Assembly (NCBI GenBank): GCA_007117235.1
Contig: SKGY01000022.1
Span: 1 to 22,319 of the forward strand
Source of the DNA: Balneolaceae bacterium
Lineage (GTDB): Bacteria > Bacteroidota > Rhodothermia > Balneolales > Balneolaceae
Direction of reading: 5' to 3'
Length of the DNA: 22,319 nt
The notes under the pieces were generated by a model. It saw only the letters and a program-made list of their open reading frames with translations. It made no database searches and was not told where the DNA came from. Each line of letters begins with the position of its first letter. Position 1 is the stretch's first letter. Made by a program: the position numbers and the translations under genes. This document shows, one piece after another, positions 7,508-15,653 of the stretch.

Positions 7508-9058
7508 ATGTATAAATTTACAATCACCATTCTATTTGCAACTCTATTAGGGGTCATTTCATGTACGGTTTCAGATGATAATGATTACGATTTACTGATT
7601 ACAAATGCGGTGATAGTTGATGGAACCGGAGAGTTATCGTATGAGGGAAGTATTCTTGTTCGTGACGGAATTATTGTTGCTTCAGGTGAAGTGGATGTAG
7701 ATCCAGATAGGGTACAGATTGTAATTGATGCAGAAGGGAAGGTGGTTTCTCCGGGTTTTATCGACAGCCACTCTCACGGCAATGCACTTGAAACAAGACG
7801 GTTTGACAACTTTTTATCGATGGGAGCCACTACAATTACACTGGGCCAGGATGGAAGCAGTCCCGGGGGTAGAAATGTTGACAGCTGGATGAATGAAGTG
7901 AATGCTGTTGGAACAGGGCCAAACATTGTTCATCTGATGGGCCATAATACTCTTCGCCGCGAGGTAGAAGCTCCACGAGAGCCGGGGCTGGATGATTCAT
8001 ACATTACTTCAATGCGGGAAATTTTGAGAGCTTCATTAGAAGCGGGTTCATTTGGGATGTCTACAGGCCTGGAATATGACCATGGTACTTTTGCTGATAT
8101 GGATGAACTTGTGGCTCTTGCCAATGAGGTGGCAGAAGTGGATGGTATTATCATAAGCCATATGAGAAATGAAGATGATGACAAAATTGAAGAGTCAGTT
8201 ACTGAGCTATTGAATCAGGGCAGAGGATCCGGAGCACGGGTGCAGGCATCGCACATCAAAATTGTATTTGGTAACGATCCACAACAGGCTGAAAGCGTGC
8301 TTCATTTAATGGATTCAGCACGTGATGAGGGCTTGGACGTAACCGCGGATGTCTATCCATATACAGCCAGCTACACGGGAATCGGGATTGTCTTTCCGGA
8401 TTGGGCTCTGCCCCCAAATGATTTTGATGAAGTAGTGGCCAACCGACGGGATGATCTGGCCGAATATTTGCGAAACCGTGTAAATATGAGAAACGGTCCC
8501 GAAGCTACACTTTTCGGCACAGAACCCTGGGCCGGGATGACTCTTGCAGATGTAGCTGAAGAGCTGAACAAACCTTTTGAAGACGTGTTGATTGATGACA
8601 TTGGCCCGCGAGGAGCCGGAGCGGCATATTTTGTGATGAATGAAGATGTGATGAGAAGATTTCTGATAGATCCTTACGTCATGGTCAGTTCCGATGGCAG
8701 CCCGACTATGCGTCATCCGCGCGGATATGGAAGTTTCGCCAAAATTATTCGTCAATATGTAAATGAGGAGAATCTGCTCTCTCTCGAAGAAGCAGTTTAC
8801 AAGATGAGCGGACTGCCCGCTAAAACGCTCGGCCTGTCAAATCCGGCAAAAGTGGAAGTGCCGCGGGGTTTGATCCGGGAAGGTTTTGCGGCCGACCTGC
8901 TTATTTTTGATCCGGCTTTGGTTCGTGATACGGCAACCTTTGAGGAGCCACATACCTACGCCGAAGGATTTGACTGGGTGTTTGTGAATGGAGTAGCTGT
9001 GATTGAGGATGGTGAGCGAAATGCGAAATTACCTGCCGGTGTGATTCGTAGGCGTTAG
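7508..9058 (+). CDS. N-acyl-D-amino-acid deacylase-like amidohydrolase, lipoprotein (paralog 1)
   Basis: I chose the ATG at 7508 (516 residues) because it opens directly into a lipoprotein signal with lipobox GVISC (C19). An upstream in-frame start at 7439 would add 23 unrelated residues. It shows the amidohydrolase superfamily pattern of D-aminoacylases: DLLITNAVIVDGTG (N-terminal beta domain), PGFIDSHSHG with the HxH metal pair H88/H90, TTITLGQDG, SFGMSTGLEY, a His in ISHMRNEDD (H218), a His in QASHIKIVFG (H249), and the catalytic-type Asp in MVSSDGSPTMRHPRGYGS (D396). These families hydrolyse N-acyl-D-amino acids or related amides; the substrate here is unknown. The usual metal-site cysteine of D-aminoacylases is replaced around GQDG. 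The gene ends directly in hairpin array A and is followed by a tandem paralog. Confidence 0.85.
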   Translation: MYKFTITILFATLLGVISCTVSDDNDYDLLITNAVIVDGTGELSYEGSILVRDGIIVASGEVDVDPDRVQIVIDAEGKVVSPGFIDSHSHGNALETRRFDNFLSMGATTITLGQDGSSPGGRNVDSWMNEVNAVGTGPNIVHLMGHNTLRREVEAPREPGLDDSYITSMREILRASLEAGSFGMSTGLEYDHGTFADMDELVALANEVAEVDGIIISHMRNEDDDKIEESVTELLNQGRGSGARVQASHIKIVFGNDPQQAESVLHLMDSARDEGLDVTADVYPYTASYTGIGIVFPDWALPPNDFDEVVANRRDDLAEYLRNRVNMRNGPEATLFGTEPWAGMTLADVAEELNKPFEDVLIDDIGPRGAGAAYFVMNEDVMRRFLIDPYVMVSSDGSPTMRHPRGYGSFAKIIRQYVNEENLLSLEEAVYKMSGLPAKTLGLSNPAKVEVPRGLIREGFAADLLIFDPALVRDTATFEEPHTYAEGFDWVFVNGVAVIEDGERNAKLPAGVIRRR

Positions 9059-9193
9059 GCAGCAGAGCTGCCTGAAGCTCATGATCAGCGGAGCTGATCA
9101 TGAGGCTTACTCGCGGCGCAGTGGAACTGCGCGCGATCTCATCGCGCTCATCCGGAGCTCTGCTCCGGATAGAGGTAAGCCAGCACTGCTGGC
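9058..9193. repeat. Hairpin array A (RAYT-type REP-like cluster)
   Basis: A run of small perfect hairpins starts on the stop codon of the first amidohydrolase. (1) 9058-9072: arms GGCAGC/GCTGCC, loop AGA. (2) 9078-9104: 12-bp stem with arm CTCATGATCAGC, loop GGA. (3) 9116-9132: arms GCGCAGT/ACTGCGC, loop GGA, extended by TCGC/GCGA. (4) 9133-9145: GCGAT/ATCGC, loop CTC. (5) 9150-9170: arm ATCCGGAGC, loop TCT. (6) 9179-9193: GCCAGC/GCTGGC, loop ACT. An outer pair GGCTTAC (9104-9110)/GTAAGCC (9175-9181) encloses hairpins 3-5. Stems differ but most share the inner pattern AGC-RGA-GCT (or AGT-GGA-ACT), read on the plus strand for 1-3 and on the minus strand for 5-6. The array fills the gap to the next gene. 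Confidence 0.85.
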
Positions 9194-9214
9194 AGAAATA
9201 AACCACAAGCGAAT

Positions 9215-10753
9215 ATGACAATCAGACTAACTACTGCACTTACTATAATTCTTTTTGCCATCTCCTGCACTCGGCCGGATTACGATCTGTTGATTAAAAA
9301 CGGCACAATTATCGATGGAAACGGATCGGAAGCCATGTCTGGGCATGTACTGATAAATAACGGTTTGATCGTCCGGTCCGGAGATTTTGATCTGGATAAT
9401 ATTACAGCCACCAAAATCATTGATGCCAGTGGACGTGTGATTGCTCCGGGGTTTGTGGATGCACATTCAAGAGGGGTACCTCAGGAGACTCCGCGGTTTG
9501 ATAATTTTCTTTCCCAGGGAGTGACCACGATCACGCTTGGACTCATTGGCCGAAGTCCCGGGGATGATGATGTTGCAGGCTGGATGAGGGAAGTTGATGA
9601 AATCGGAGCCGGTCCCAATGTGATCCATTTTACAGGACACAGTACGCTTCGAAACCTGACTAATGCCCCAAGGGAAGGGAGTCTGAGTGACTCCTATATA
9701 AACAGGATGAAGGAAATTATTGAAGCATCGATGAGTGCCGGTTCATTCGGCTTATCATACGGACTGGAGTTTGAGCCCGCAAGCTACGCCGATATGACTG
9801 AACTGGTATCACTTGCTTCCGTTGCTGTTGAACATGGGGGTATGATTATGGGGCATGTCCGAAGTGAAGATGATGACCGTATCGAAGAAGCCATCACTGA
9901 AATATTGGATGTAGCAAAGGAGTCAGAAGCGAAACTCAATATTTCGCATCTGAAGATTGTATATGCAAATGACCCCGCCCGTGCTGAAGTAGTACTTGCC
10001 CTGATGGATGAAGCCCGAAAAAATGGAATGAAGGTTACGGCTGATCTCTATCCGTACATAGCGAGTTTTACCACTATCGGGATTGTATTCCCGGAGTGGG
10101 CACGGCCACCGAATGATTTAGGTGAAGTGGTTGAAGCCCGACGTCCTGAACTGGAAGAGTACCTTCGAAATCGTATTCAATTAAGAAATGGTCCGGAGGC
10201 AACTCTGTTCGGGTCGGGACATTGGACAGGGAAAACTCTCAAGGAAGTGGCAGATGAACTGAACAAACCTTTTGAAGACGTTTTGATTGATGACATTGGC
10301 CCCGAGGGTGCGAGTGCTGCCTACTTTGTGATGAATGAAGAAGTGATGCAACGATTCCTGATTGACCCCTATGTGATGGTAAGCACAGATGGCGGACCGG
10401 AAATGCGTCACCCGCGCGGCTACGGCAGCTTTGCAAAAATTATCCGGAAATATGTTAATGAGCTGGAATTGCTGTCACTTGAAGAGGCGATATATAAAAT
10501 GAGCGGACTTCCGGCTTTGACACTTGGACTTACCGACTCTGAAAAAGTGGATATTCAGAGAGGCCTGATACGTGAAGGGTTTGCTGCGGATCTGGTGATA
10601 TTTAATCCTGATCATGTTCGGGATACCGCTACTTTCGAGGAACCACATAGTTTTGCCGAAGGATTTGACTGGGTGTTTGTGAATGGGGTAGTGGTGATTG
10701 AGGAGGGTGAGAGTAATGAAGAATTGCCTGCGGGTATGATTCGAAGGCGTTAG
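9215..10753 (+). CDS. D-aminoacylase-like amidohydrolase lipoprotein (paralog 2) with altered metal site
   Basis: A protein of 512 residues with lipoprotein signal and lipobox FAISC (C18). It aligns along its whole length with the preceding gene (long near-identical blocks such as NKPFEDVLIDDIGP, MRHPRGYGSFAKIIR and GLIREGFAADL), so the two are tandem duplicates. The key difference is at the HxH metal motif: paralog 1 has DSHSHG, this one DAHSRG (H84-S-R86; the codon is AGA, checked in the raw sequence). The following TLGQDGSSP becomes TLGLIGRSP. The other candidate ligands remain (GHVRSEDDD, ISHLKIVYA, VSTDGGPEMRHPRG). The frame is intact, so this is not a decayed pseudogene by length. Activity may be lost or changed. 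It starts 22 bp after hairpin array A and ends in array B. Confidence 0.85.
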   Translation: MTIRLTTALTIILFAISCTRPDYDLLIKNGTIIDGNGSEAMSGHVLINNGLIVRSGDFDLDNITATKIIDASGRVIAPGFVDAHSRGVPQETPRFDNFLSQGVTTITLGLIGRSPGDDDVAGWMREVDEIGAGPNVIHFTGHSTLRNLTNAPREGSLSDSYINRMKEIIEASMSAGSFGLSYGLEFEPASYADMTELVSLASVAVEHGGMIMGHVRSEDDDRIEEAITEILDVAKESEAKLNISHLKIVYANDPARAEVVLALMDEARKNGMKVTADLYPYIASFTTIGIVFPEWARPPNDLGEVVEARRPELEEYLRNRIQLRNGPEATLFGSGHWTGKTLKEVADELNKPFEDVLIDDIGPEGASAAYFVMNEEVMQRFLIDPYVMVSTDGGPEMRHPRGYGSFAKIIRKYVNELELLSLEEAIYKMSGLPALTLGLTDSEKVDIQRGLIREGFAADLVIFNPDHVRDTATFEEPHSFAEGFDWVFVNGVVVIEEGESNEELPAGMIRRR

Positions 10754-10846
10754 GCAGCAGGAGCTGCCGTTGCTCACGGCGCAGTAGAACTGCGCGCGAG
10801 CTCATTCGGAGCTCTGCTCCGGATGAGAAAAGCCAGCTCTGCTGGC
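10753..10846. repeat. Hairpin array B
   Basis: A second array begins on the stop codon of paralog 2 and ends 2 bp before the RAYT stop codon. (1) 10753-10768: GGCAGC/GCTGCC, loop AGGA. (2) 10779-10795: GCGCAGT/ACTGCGC, loop AGA, with GCTC/GAGC further out. (3) 10801-10827: 12-bp stem with one G-U pair, inner arms CGGAGC/GCTCCG, loop TCT. (4) 10832-10846: GCCAGC/GCTGGC, loop TCT. The order and sequence match array A, except that A has two extra hairpins (its second and fourth). Hairpins 1-2 and 3-4 carry the conserved loop context in opposite orientations. Confidence 0.85.
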
Positions 10847-10848
10847 AG

Positions 10849-11427
10849 TCAGAGCTCGAACAGGGTAACTGGAATTATTGCATCGAGTCCAAGGTAGTTT
10901 CTGGCAGATGAGTAACGCCAGTCTTCTTCTCGGTCAACATATCCGCGTTTGACGGGGTTTTGATGTATATACTCTATTTTTTGAATCATCATTCTGTCAC
11001 CATATATGTGTTTTGGATGATAGCCCTCCTGCCAAAATTGATGAACAGAATCAGCGTGGGATGGATTTTTAGCCTTTCTCAGTTTGGACAAGTGCAGATA
11101 GTGTCCGTTATCTGAAAACAGATCGATAATGGCCCGGGCTGTCCATGATTTAAAGGCCTGCATTTTGGATGAAAGCTCGTCCGACTGTAATACCATATGA
11201 ATGTGATTTTCCATAATGACGAATGCGTACAGCTTGGTATCTCTCTTTTCCTGAAGAAACAGAAGTGCGTCTAACAAAATTTGTGTAGCTGTGGGAATGG
11301 CGAAAAGAGGGTATCCTTCAACAACTGAGCTTGTGATGAAATATGGATAGCCCGGGTCATATACTCGATTTCGTGATCGTCCCACTAGTATCTCCTGAAT
11401 TTTCTTATTTCGTTCTCTCAGTAGCAA
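10849..11427 (-). CDS. REP-associated tyrosine transposase (RAYT, Y1/HUH family)
   Basis: A protein of 192 residues. Near the N-terminus it has RSRNRVYDPGYPYFITSSVV, the usual opening of this RAYT type. It has the HUH motif in MENHIHMVL (H75-I-H77) and the candidate catalytic tyrosine Y153 in KIEYIHQNPVKRGYV, followed by WRYSSARNYLG (170-180). RAYTs are single-copy, non-selfish relatives of IS200/IS605 transposases that cut single-stranded REP hairpins. No ATG exists upstream of M72 in this frame; TTG at 11427 is the most reasonable start (frame closed by TAA further up). It is flanked by hairpin arrays B (2 bp after its stop) and C (about 90 bp before its start), matching the gene-plus-REP arrangement known for RAYTs. 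No accompanying TnpB or IS ends were seen. Confidence 0.9.
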   Translation of the reverse strand: MLLRERNKKIQEILVGRSRNRVYDPGYPYFITSSVVEGYPLFAIPTATQILLDALLFLQEKRDTKLYAFVIMENHIHMVLQSDELSSKMQAFKSWTARAIIDLFSDNGHYLHLSKLRKAKNPSHADSVHQFWQEGYHPKHIYGDRMMIQKIEYIHQNPVKRGYVDREEDWRYSSARNYLGLDAIIPVTLFEL

Positions 11428-11515
11428 GAACCGGAAAATGGAGAATGCTTACAGAGTTTTGGAGAAATTCTACAGAAGTATGGAGTAAAAATTGATAAAG
11501 TGGAAAACTACGGTC

Positions 11516-11562
11516 GGCAGCAGAGCCGCCTTTGCTCGCAACACAGTGGAACTGTGCGCGAG
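11516..11562. repeat. Hairpin array C (partial)
   Basis: Two hairpins lie between the helicase stop and the RAYT start. (1) 11516-11530: GGCAGC/GCCGCC with loop AGA, one A-C mismatch. (2) 11542-11556: CACAGT/ACTGTG with loop GGA, extended by CTCGC (11535-11539)/GCGAG (11558-11562). Compared with hairpin 3 of array A, the stem differs by paired changes while the inner AGT-GGA-ACT is kept. The second, inverted half seen in arrays A and B is absent. Confidence 0.75.
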
Positions 11563-11591
11563 GTGAACTGAGCAAGTGAAATGAGTTATCC

Positions 11592-12866
<1,275 letters not shown>

Positions 12867-12881
12867 AAAGGGGATAAAATG

Positions 12882-12916
12882 AAAAAAGCCCGCTTTCAAA
12901 TAAAAAGCCGGGCTTT
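12882..12916 (-). terminator. Intrinsic terminator / candidate attenuator just before the helicase start
   Basis: Read on the minus strand, the outer arms AAAGCCCG (12916-12909) and CGGGCTTT (12892-12885) pair perfectly. An inner CTTT/AAAG extends the stem past one bulged base. The hairpin is followed at once by six T (12887-12882). On the plus strand no T run follows, so it acts on minus-strand transcripts. It lies about 110 bp after the stop of the binding-protein gene and only about 15 bp before the helicase ATG. Confidence 0.75.
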
Positions 12917-12966
12917 AAAAAGTGAATTGAAAGGTACGGAATAATATGGTGAGTTCCTTGTTTAGA

Positions 12967-12989
12967 CAGTGGAGCTGCCGGAGGTCGGC
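12967..12989. repeat. Possible decayed remnant of the hairpin repeat family
   Basis: CAGT-GGA-GCTG (12967-12977) matches the conserved core of arrays A-C, with one G-T pair, but has no extended stem. It is followed by GCCG/CGGC with loop GAGGT (12977-12989). It lies downstream of the stop of the binding-protein gene, the same 3'-end position as arrays A and B. It is short, so this may be chance. Confidence 0.35.
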
Positions 12990-13024
12990 GGTTTACAGCA
13001 GAGTTATGAACCAGAGTTATAGGG

Positions 13025-14206
13025 TTATCTCGCACTCCACGGAGGAGTGGGATATCGAGGGAGGGATTCTGCTGTATTTTCAGGCCACACAATCGCCTTT
13101 TCACCATCTTGCCACTGAATGAAAAGTCCATCATTGGCAATCTGGTAGCCTCGTTCATCAACAGCATAGTTGCCAAAGATGGTTTGGGTTTCAAGATTCA
13201 GCAACTCATTCCGGATGGCGTCCGAATCCAGCGAACCGGCCAGTTCAATGGCCTCAGCAAAAATCATACAGCTACCGTAGGCTCCGGCGGCGTGAAAACT
13301 GGGGGCCACATCGAATTTCGATTCATATGCTGCAACAAACTCATCAATGCCGGGATAGGGTAGTCCGGGCTCCCATGCTGATAAACCGTAAGCGTATTCT
13401 GCATCTGCCCCCAGCTCTTCCTGGAAACGGGTTACAGCACCTGAGGTGCCGAACATCTGTACATTTACATCCAATTCTTTCATCTGGCGTACCACAGCAA
13501 TAAAGTCATCCAGTGGGGACGCTGCCATAGCAAGAACTTCCACGTTCTCATCCCGAATCCGGTTTAAAATATTCGAAAAATCGGTTGTTCCCGTGGTGTA
13601 GGTTTCCATGAGTACAAGATCCATCCCTTTTTCTGTGGCCAAATTCATAGCGCCATTTCCCGCCGCTCTGGGAAAAAGTTCATTCTGCTGAATAATTCCG
13701 ACACGGTTCAAGCCTCTTTCATGAGCCATCTCAATCAATCCCGCCAAAAAGAGTTCGGCAGGTGGCAGCACCATAAAGAGGTATTCACGCCCCTGTTCCC
13801 AAATGGAAGTAGTTGCCGCCAGTGGTGAAATATGAACCATTCGATGCTGTTCTGTTGTTGGTGCCACGGCTTCTGTTAATGTAGAGCCATACGGCCCCAT
13901 AATGAGATCTGTCCCATCCTCGGTAATCAGCTGTTCATAAAGTGCGATAGCCCGATCGGTATTGGATTCATCATCATATATCAGGAACTCAATGTTTCGC
14001 CCGAGAATACCACCCTGGTTATTAATCTGGTCCTGACATAACAAATAACCGTTTTTAGCTGCTGTTCCCTGTGTATTGTAAGCACCGGTTTCTGACATGG
14101 TGGCCCCAATGAGAATTGGCGGCTCGGACTGACAGGCAATCAAAAGAGAAAAGAGACAAAGTGTTGAGATTAGAATTATGTAGCGCAGAATATTTTTCGG
14201 GATCAT
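13025..14206 (-). CDS. Branched-chain amino acid ABC transporter-type (LivK-like) substrate-binding lipoprotein
   Basis: A protein of 393 residues with lipoprotein signal and lipobox LLIAC (C25). The mature part opens PPILIGATMSETGAYNTQGTAAKNGY, then DQINNQGGILGRNIEFLIYDDESN and LIMGPYGSTLTEAVAPTTEQ, the type-1 periplasmic binding fold of the LivJ/LivK family (Peripla_BP_6). Later GLNRVGIIQQN and FGTSGAVTRFQEELG fit the second lobe. Such proteins deliver amino acids or other small ligands to an ABC importer, or act as sensors. No LivH/M/G/F partner genes are in the window, so it is an orphan here and the ligand is unknown. The two neighbouring genes are unrelated in function. Confidence 0.88.
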   Translation of the reverse strand: MIPKNILRYIILISTLCLFSLLIACQSEPPILIGATMSETGAYNTQGTAAKNGYLLCQDQINNQGGILGRNIEFLIYDDESNTDRAIALYEQLITEDGTDLIMGPYGSTLTEAVAPTTEQHRMVHISPLAATTSIWEQGREYLFMVLPPAELFLAGLIEMAHERGLNRVGIIQQNELFPRAAGNGAMNLATEKGMDLVLMETYTTGTTDFSNILNRIRDENVEVLAMAASPLDDFIAVVRQMKELDVNVQMFGTSGAVTRFQEELGADAEYAYGLSAWEPGLPYPGIDEFVAAYESKFDVAPSFHAAGAYGSCMIFAEAIELAGSLDSDAIRNELLNLETQTIFGNYAVDERGYQIANDGLFIQWQDGEKAIVWPENTAESLPRYPTPPWSAR

Positions 14207-14323
14207 GATCTATATTTGATGGAAAAGAGTTGATAAAGTATAAACCTTCAGATTTAATTCGGCAAACTGCAGCATACCATCTGAATACAGTTTGTGCTTA
14301 CTGACAAATTCTGCCATAGAATC

Positions 14324-15583
14324 TCAAAAATTCCACTTTAGTGAACCTGCAGCCACACTTCCTGCATTAGAAAATACGGAGTCGTCGCTCCCGAAAAATA
14401 GCTGCGATAGCAGGTTAACATCAATATTCTGCGTAATGGAGTAGGTTATTGAAGGGGAGATAAAAACGGCCTGTTCATCAGGATACCAGATTGCAGCCAG
14501 CGATCCGTTCCAGACCGGTGAAAAGGGATAGCTCGCCGACCCTGTGAATTGGAAACGTGAAAATGAAGGATTGTCGGCCGAAAGCGGCTCACCCAGAAGC
14601 TGAAACTGATCGCGTCCGCCTTCTTTATTGTAAAGACCTTCTAGAACAAGGAACAGGCTGTTTTCAAACATATGGTCGGCGGATAGTGCAGCAATTAAAT
14701 TGGTTTCACGAATGCCCGCCGGGTTTATTTCAATATCGGTGAAGAACATCACCTCTCCCTTAAATCCCGATTGACGAATACTTCCAGCCCAACCACCGCC
14801 AAGAGCAAACCGGTTTCTGAAATAGCCGGTAATGAGTTGGAAATCGTAACCGCGCGTATTAAATCCGTATAGAGCGGCAGCAACGGAGTTTCTCATTTCA
14901 CGGGCCGGACTTAAGGCAACCTCCACACGAGAAGCCCAATCTATAAAATGCTGAATTCGAACAGCATCCGTACCCGGTCTCTCCGGATAATCAAATTCAT
15001 AAAAGGAGTAGATGTTGAAAAGGTCGTTCGGGTTGGTTACCATATTTATCCCCCAGTTCACCCGCTGCCGGCCCACCGTTACCCGCCAGTCATTATTGTA
15101 CCAGTCAAGGTTCAGGCGGTCGGGGATGTAGTGTATCAAAAAGTTATCCTGATCTGCAATAATCCACGATAAATCAAAATATCCGTCATCAAAATCAATC
15201 AGGTCAGCATATGACAATCCCGGTATTTCATTCAGTTCACTTAAAAGGTCGCCGGCAAAAAAGCGGGTTCTCATCTGCCAGTTAAACGTGAGGCTGGAAT
15301 TTATATCATACCTTAAATTCAGCCTATTTTGAAGCCTGTACTCCCAAAAAGAATCCCTCTCGAAGGGTTCAGGCAGATCGGCACTGATCCAGACAGGCAT
15401 CCCCTGCACATATCCGCTGATACGAAGGTTGTCGGTCTGGGCGTGGGTTGTGGTGGTGTTCAACAGGGAAATGAGCAAAAAAAGTATAGCGGTAAGACCC
15501 ACCCCCGACCCCTCCCTATCCCGGCCAAAAAACGGCCGTGACAAGGAGGGGAGCTTTTTCTTAGATTTTTTTATAAACATCAT
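14324..15583 (-). CDS. Outer-membrane beta-barrel (porin-like) protein of the Lol-like operon, signal peptide interrupted by repeat
   Basis: A protein of 419 residues. From residue 50 it is a run of amphipathic strands with aromatic girdles (LRISGYVQGMPVW, LNLRYDINSSLTFNWQM, WRVTVGRQRVNWG) and ends NVDLLSQLFFGSDDS...AAGSLKWNF with a C-terminal phenylalanine. This is an outer-membrane beta-barrel; I do not recognise a closer family. The N-terminus is odd: MMFIKKSKKK, then about 19 residues from a palindromic repeat (L11-G29, SRPFFGRDREGSG), then the hydrophobic core LTAILFLLISLL and THAQ. Without the insert the flanks would join to an ordinary signal peptide. It is the last gene of the LolA-permease-permease-ATPase-barrel operon, 68 bp after the ATPase, so probably the outer-membrane partner of that system (inferred). 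Confidence 0.75.
   Translation of the reverse strand: MMFIKKSKKKLPSLSRPFFGRDREGSGVGLTAILFLLISLLNTTTTHAQTDNLRISGYVQGMPVWISADLPEPFERDSFWEYRLQNRLNLRYDINSSLTFNWQMRTRFFAGDLLSELNEIPGLSYADLIDFDDGYFDLSWIIADQDNFLIHYIPDRLNLDWYNNDWRVTVGRQRVNWGINMVTNPNDLFNIYSFYEFDYPERPGTDAVRIQHFIDWASRVEVALSPAREMRNSVAAALYGFNTRGYDFQLITGYFRNRFALGGGWAGSIRQSGFKGEVMFFTDIEINPAGIRETNLIAALSADHMFENSLFLVLEGLYNKEGGRDQFQLLGEPLSADNPSFSRFQFTGSASYPFSPVWNGSLAAIWYPDEQAVFISPSITYSITQNIDVNLLSQLFFGSDDSVFSNAGSVAAGSLKWNF
15497..15552 (-). repeat. Palindromic element inserted in frame in the barrel gene's signal peptide
   Basis: On the minus strand: CCCCTCCTTGT arm, a hairpin CGGCC/GGCCG around a T-rich loop, an AGGGAGGGG arm, then TCGGGGGTGGGT. 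The CCCCTCC/GGAGGGG arms pair. The same order of blocks is found in inverted orientation at 15603-15653. The inserted length keeps the reading frame and contains no stop in that frame. It encodes residues 11 to about 29 of the barrel protein. Confidence 0.75.
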
Positions 15584-15602
15584 TTAGTTGTTCTAAAAAT
15601 TC

Positions 15603-15653
15603 ACCCCTCCTTGTGGCGTGCTTTTCGGCATAGGGAGGGGCTGGGGGTGGGTC
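15603..15653 (+). repeat. Palindromic element between ATPase and barrel gene
   Basis: On the plus strand: ACCCCTCCTTGT arm, a short imperfect hairpin, ATAGGGAGGGG arm, then CTGGGGGTGGGTC. Arms CCCCTCC (15604-15610) and GGAGGGG (15634-15640) pair. It is the inverted counterpart of 15497-15552, with the barrel start codon between them. Its end overlaps the TGA stop of the ATPase gene (15654-15652), so it fills almost the whole gap between the two genes. Confidence 0.75.

Noticed and set aside
8315-8755. Minus-strand ORF of 146 codons
   Set aside because: Antisense shadow of the first amidohydrolase; its sequence is unlike any protein family I know.
9058-9193. Hairpin array considered as CRISPR or integron attC sites
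   Set aside because: Units differ in stem sequence and spacing with no constant repeat or spacer length, and no cas or integrase gene is nearby.
12867-12899. TTG at 12899 as the helicase start
   Set aside because: It lies inside the terminator hairpin and adds residues not typical for the family.
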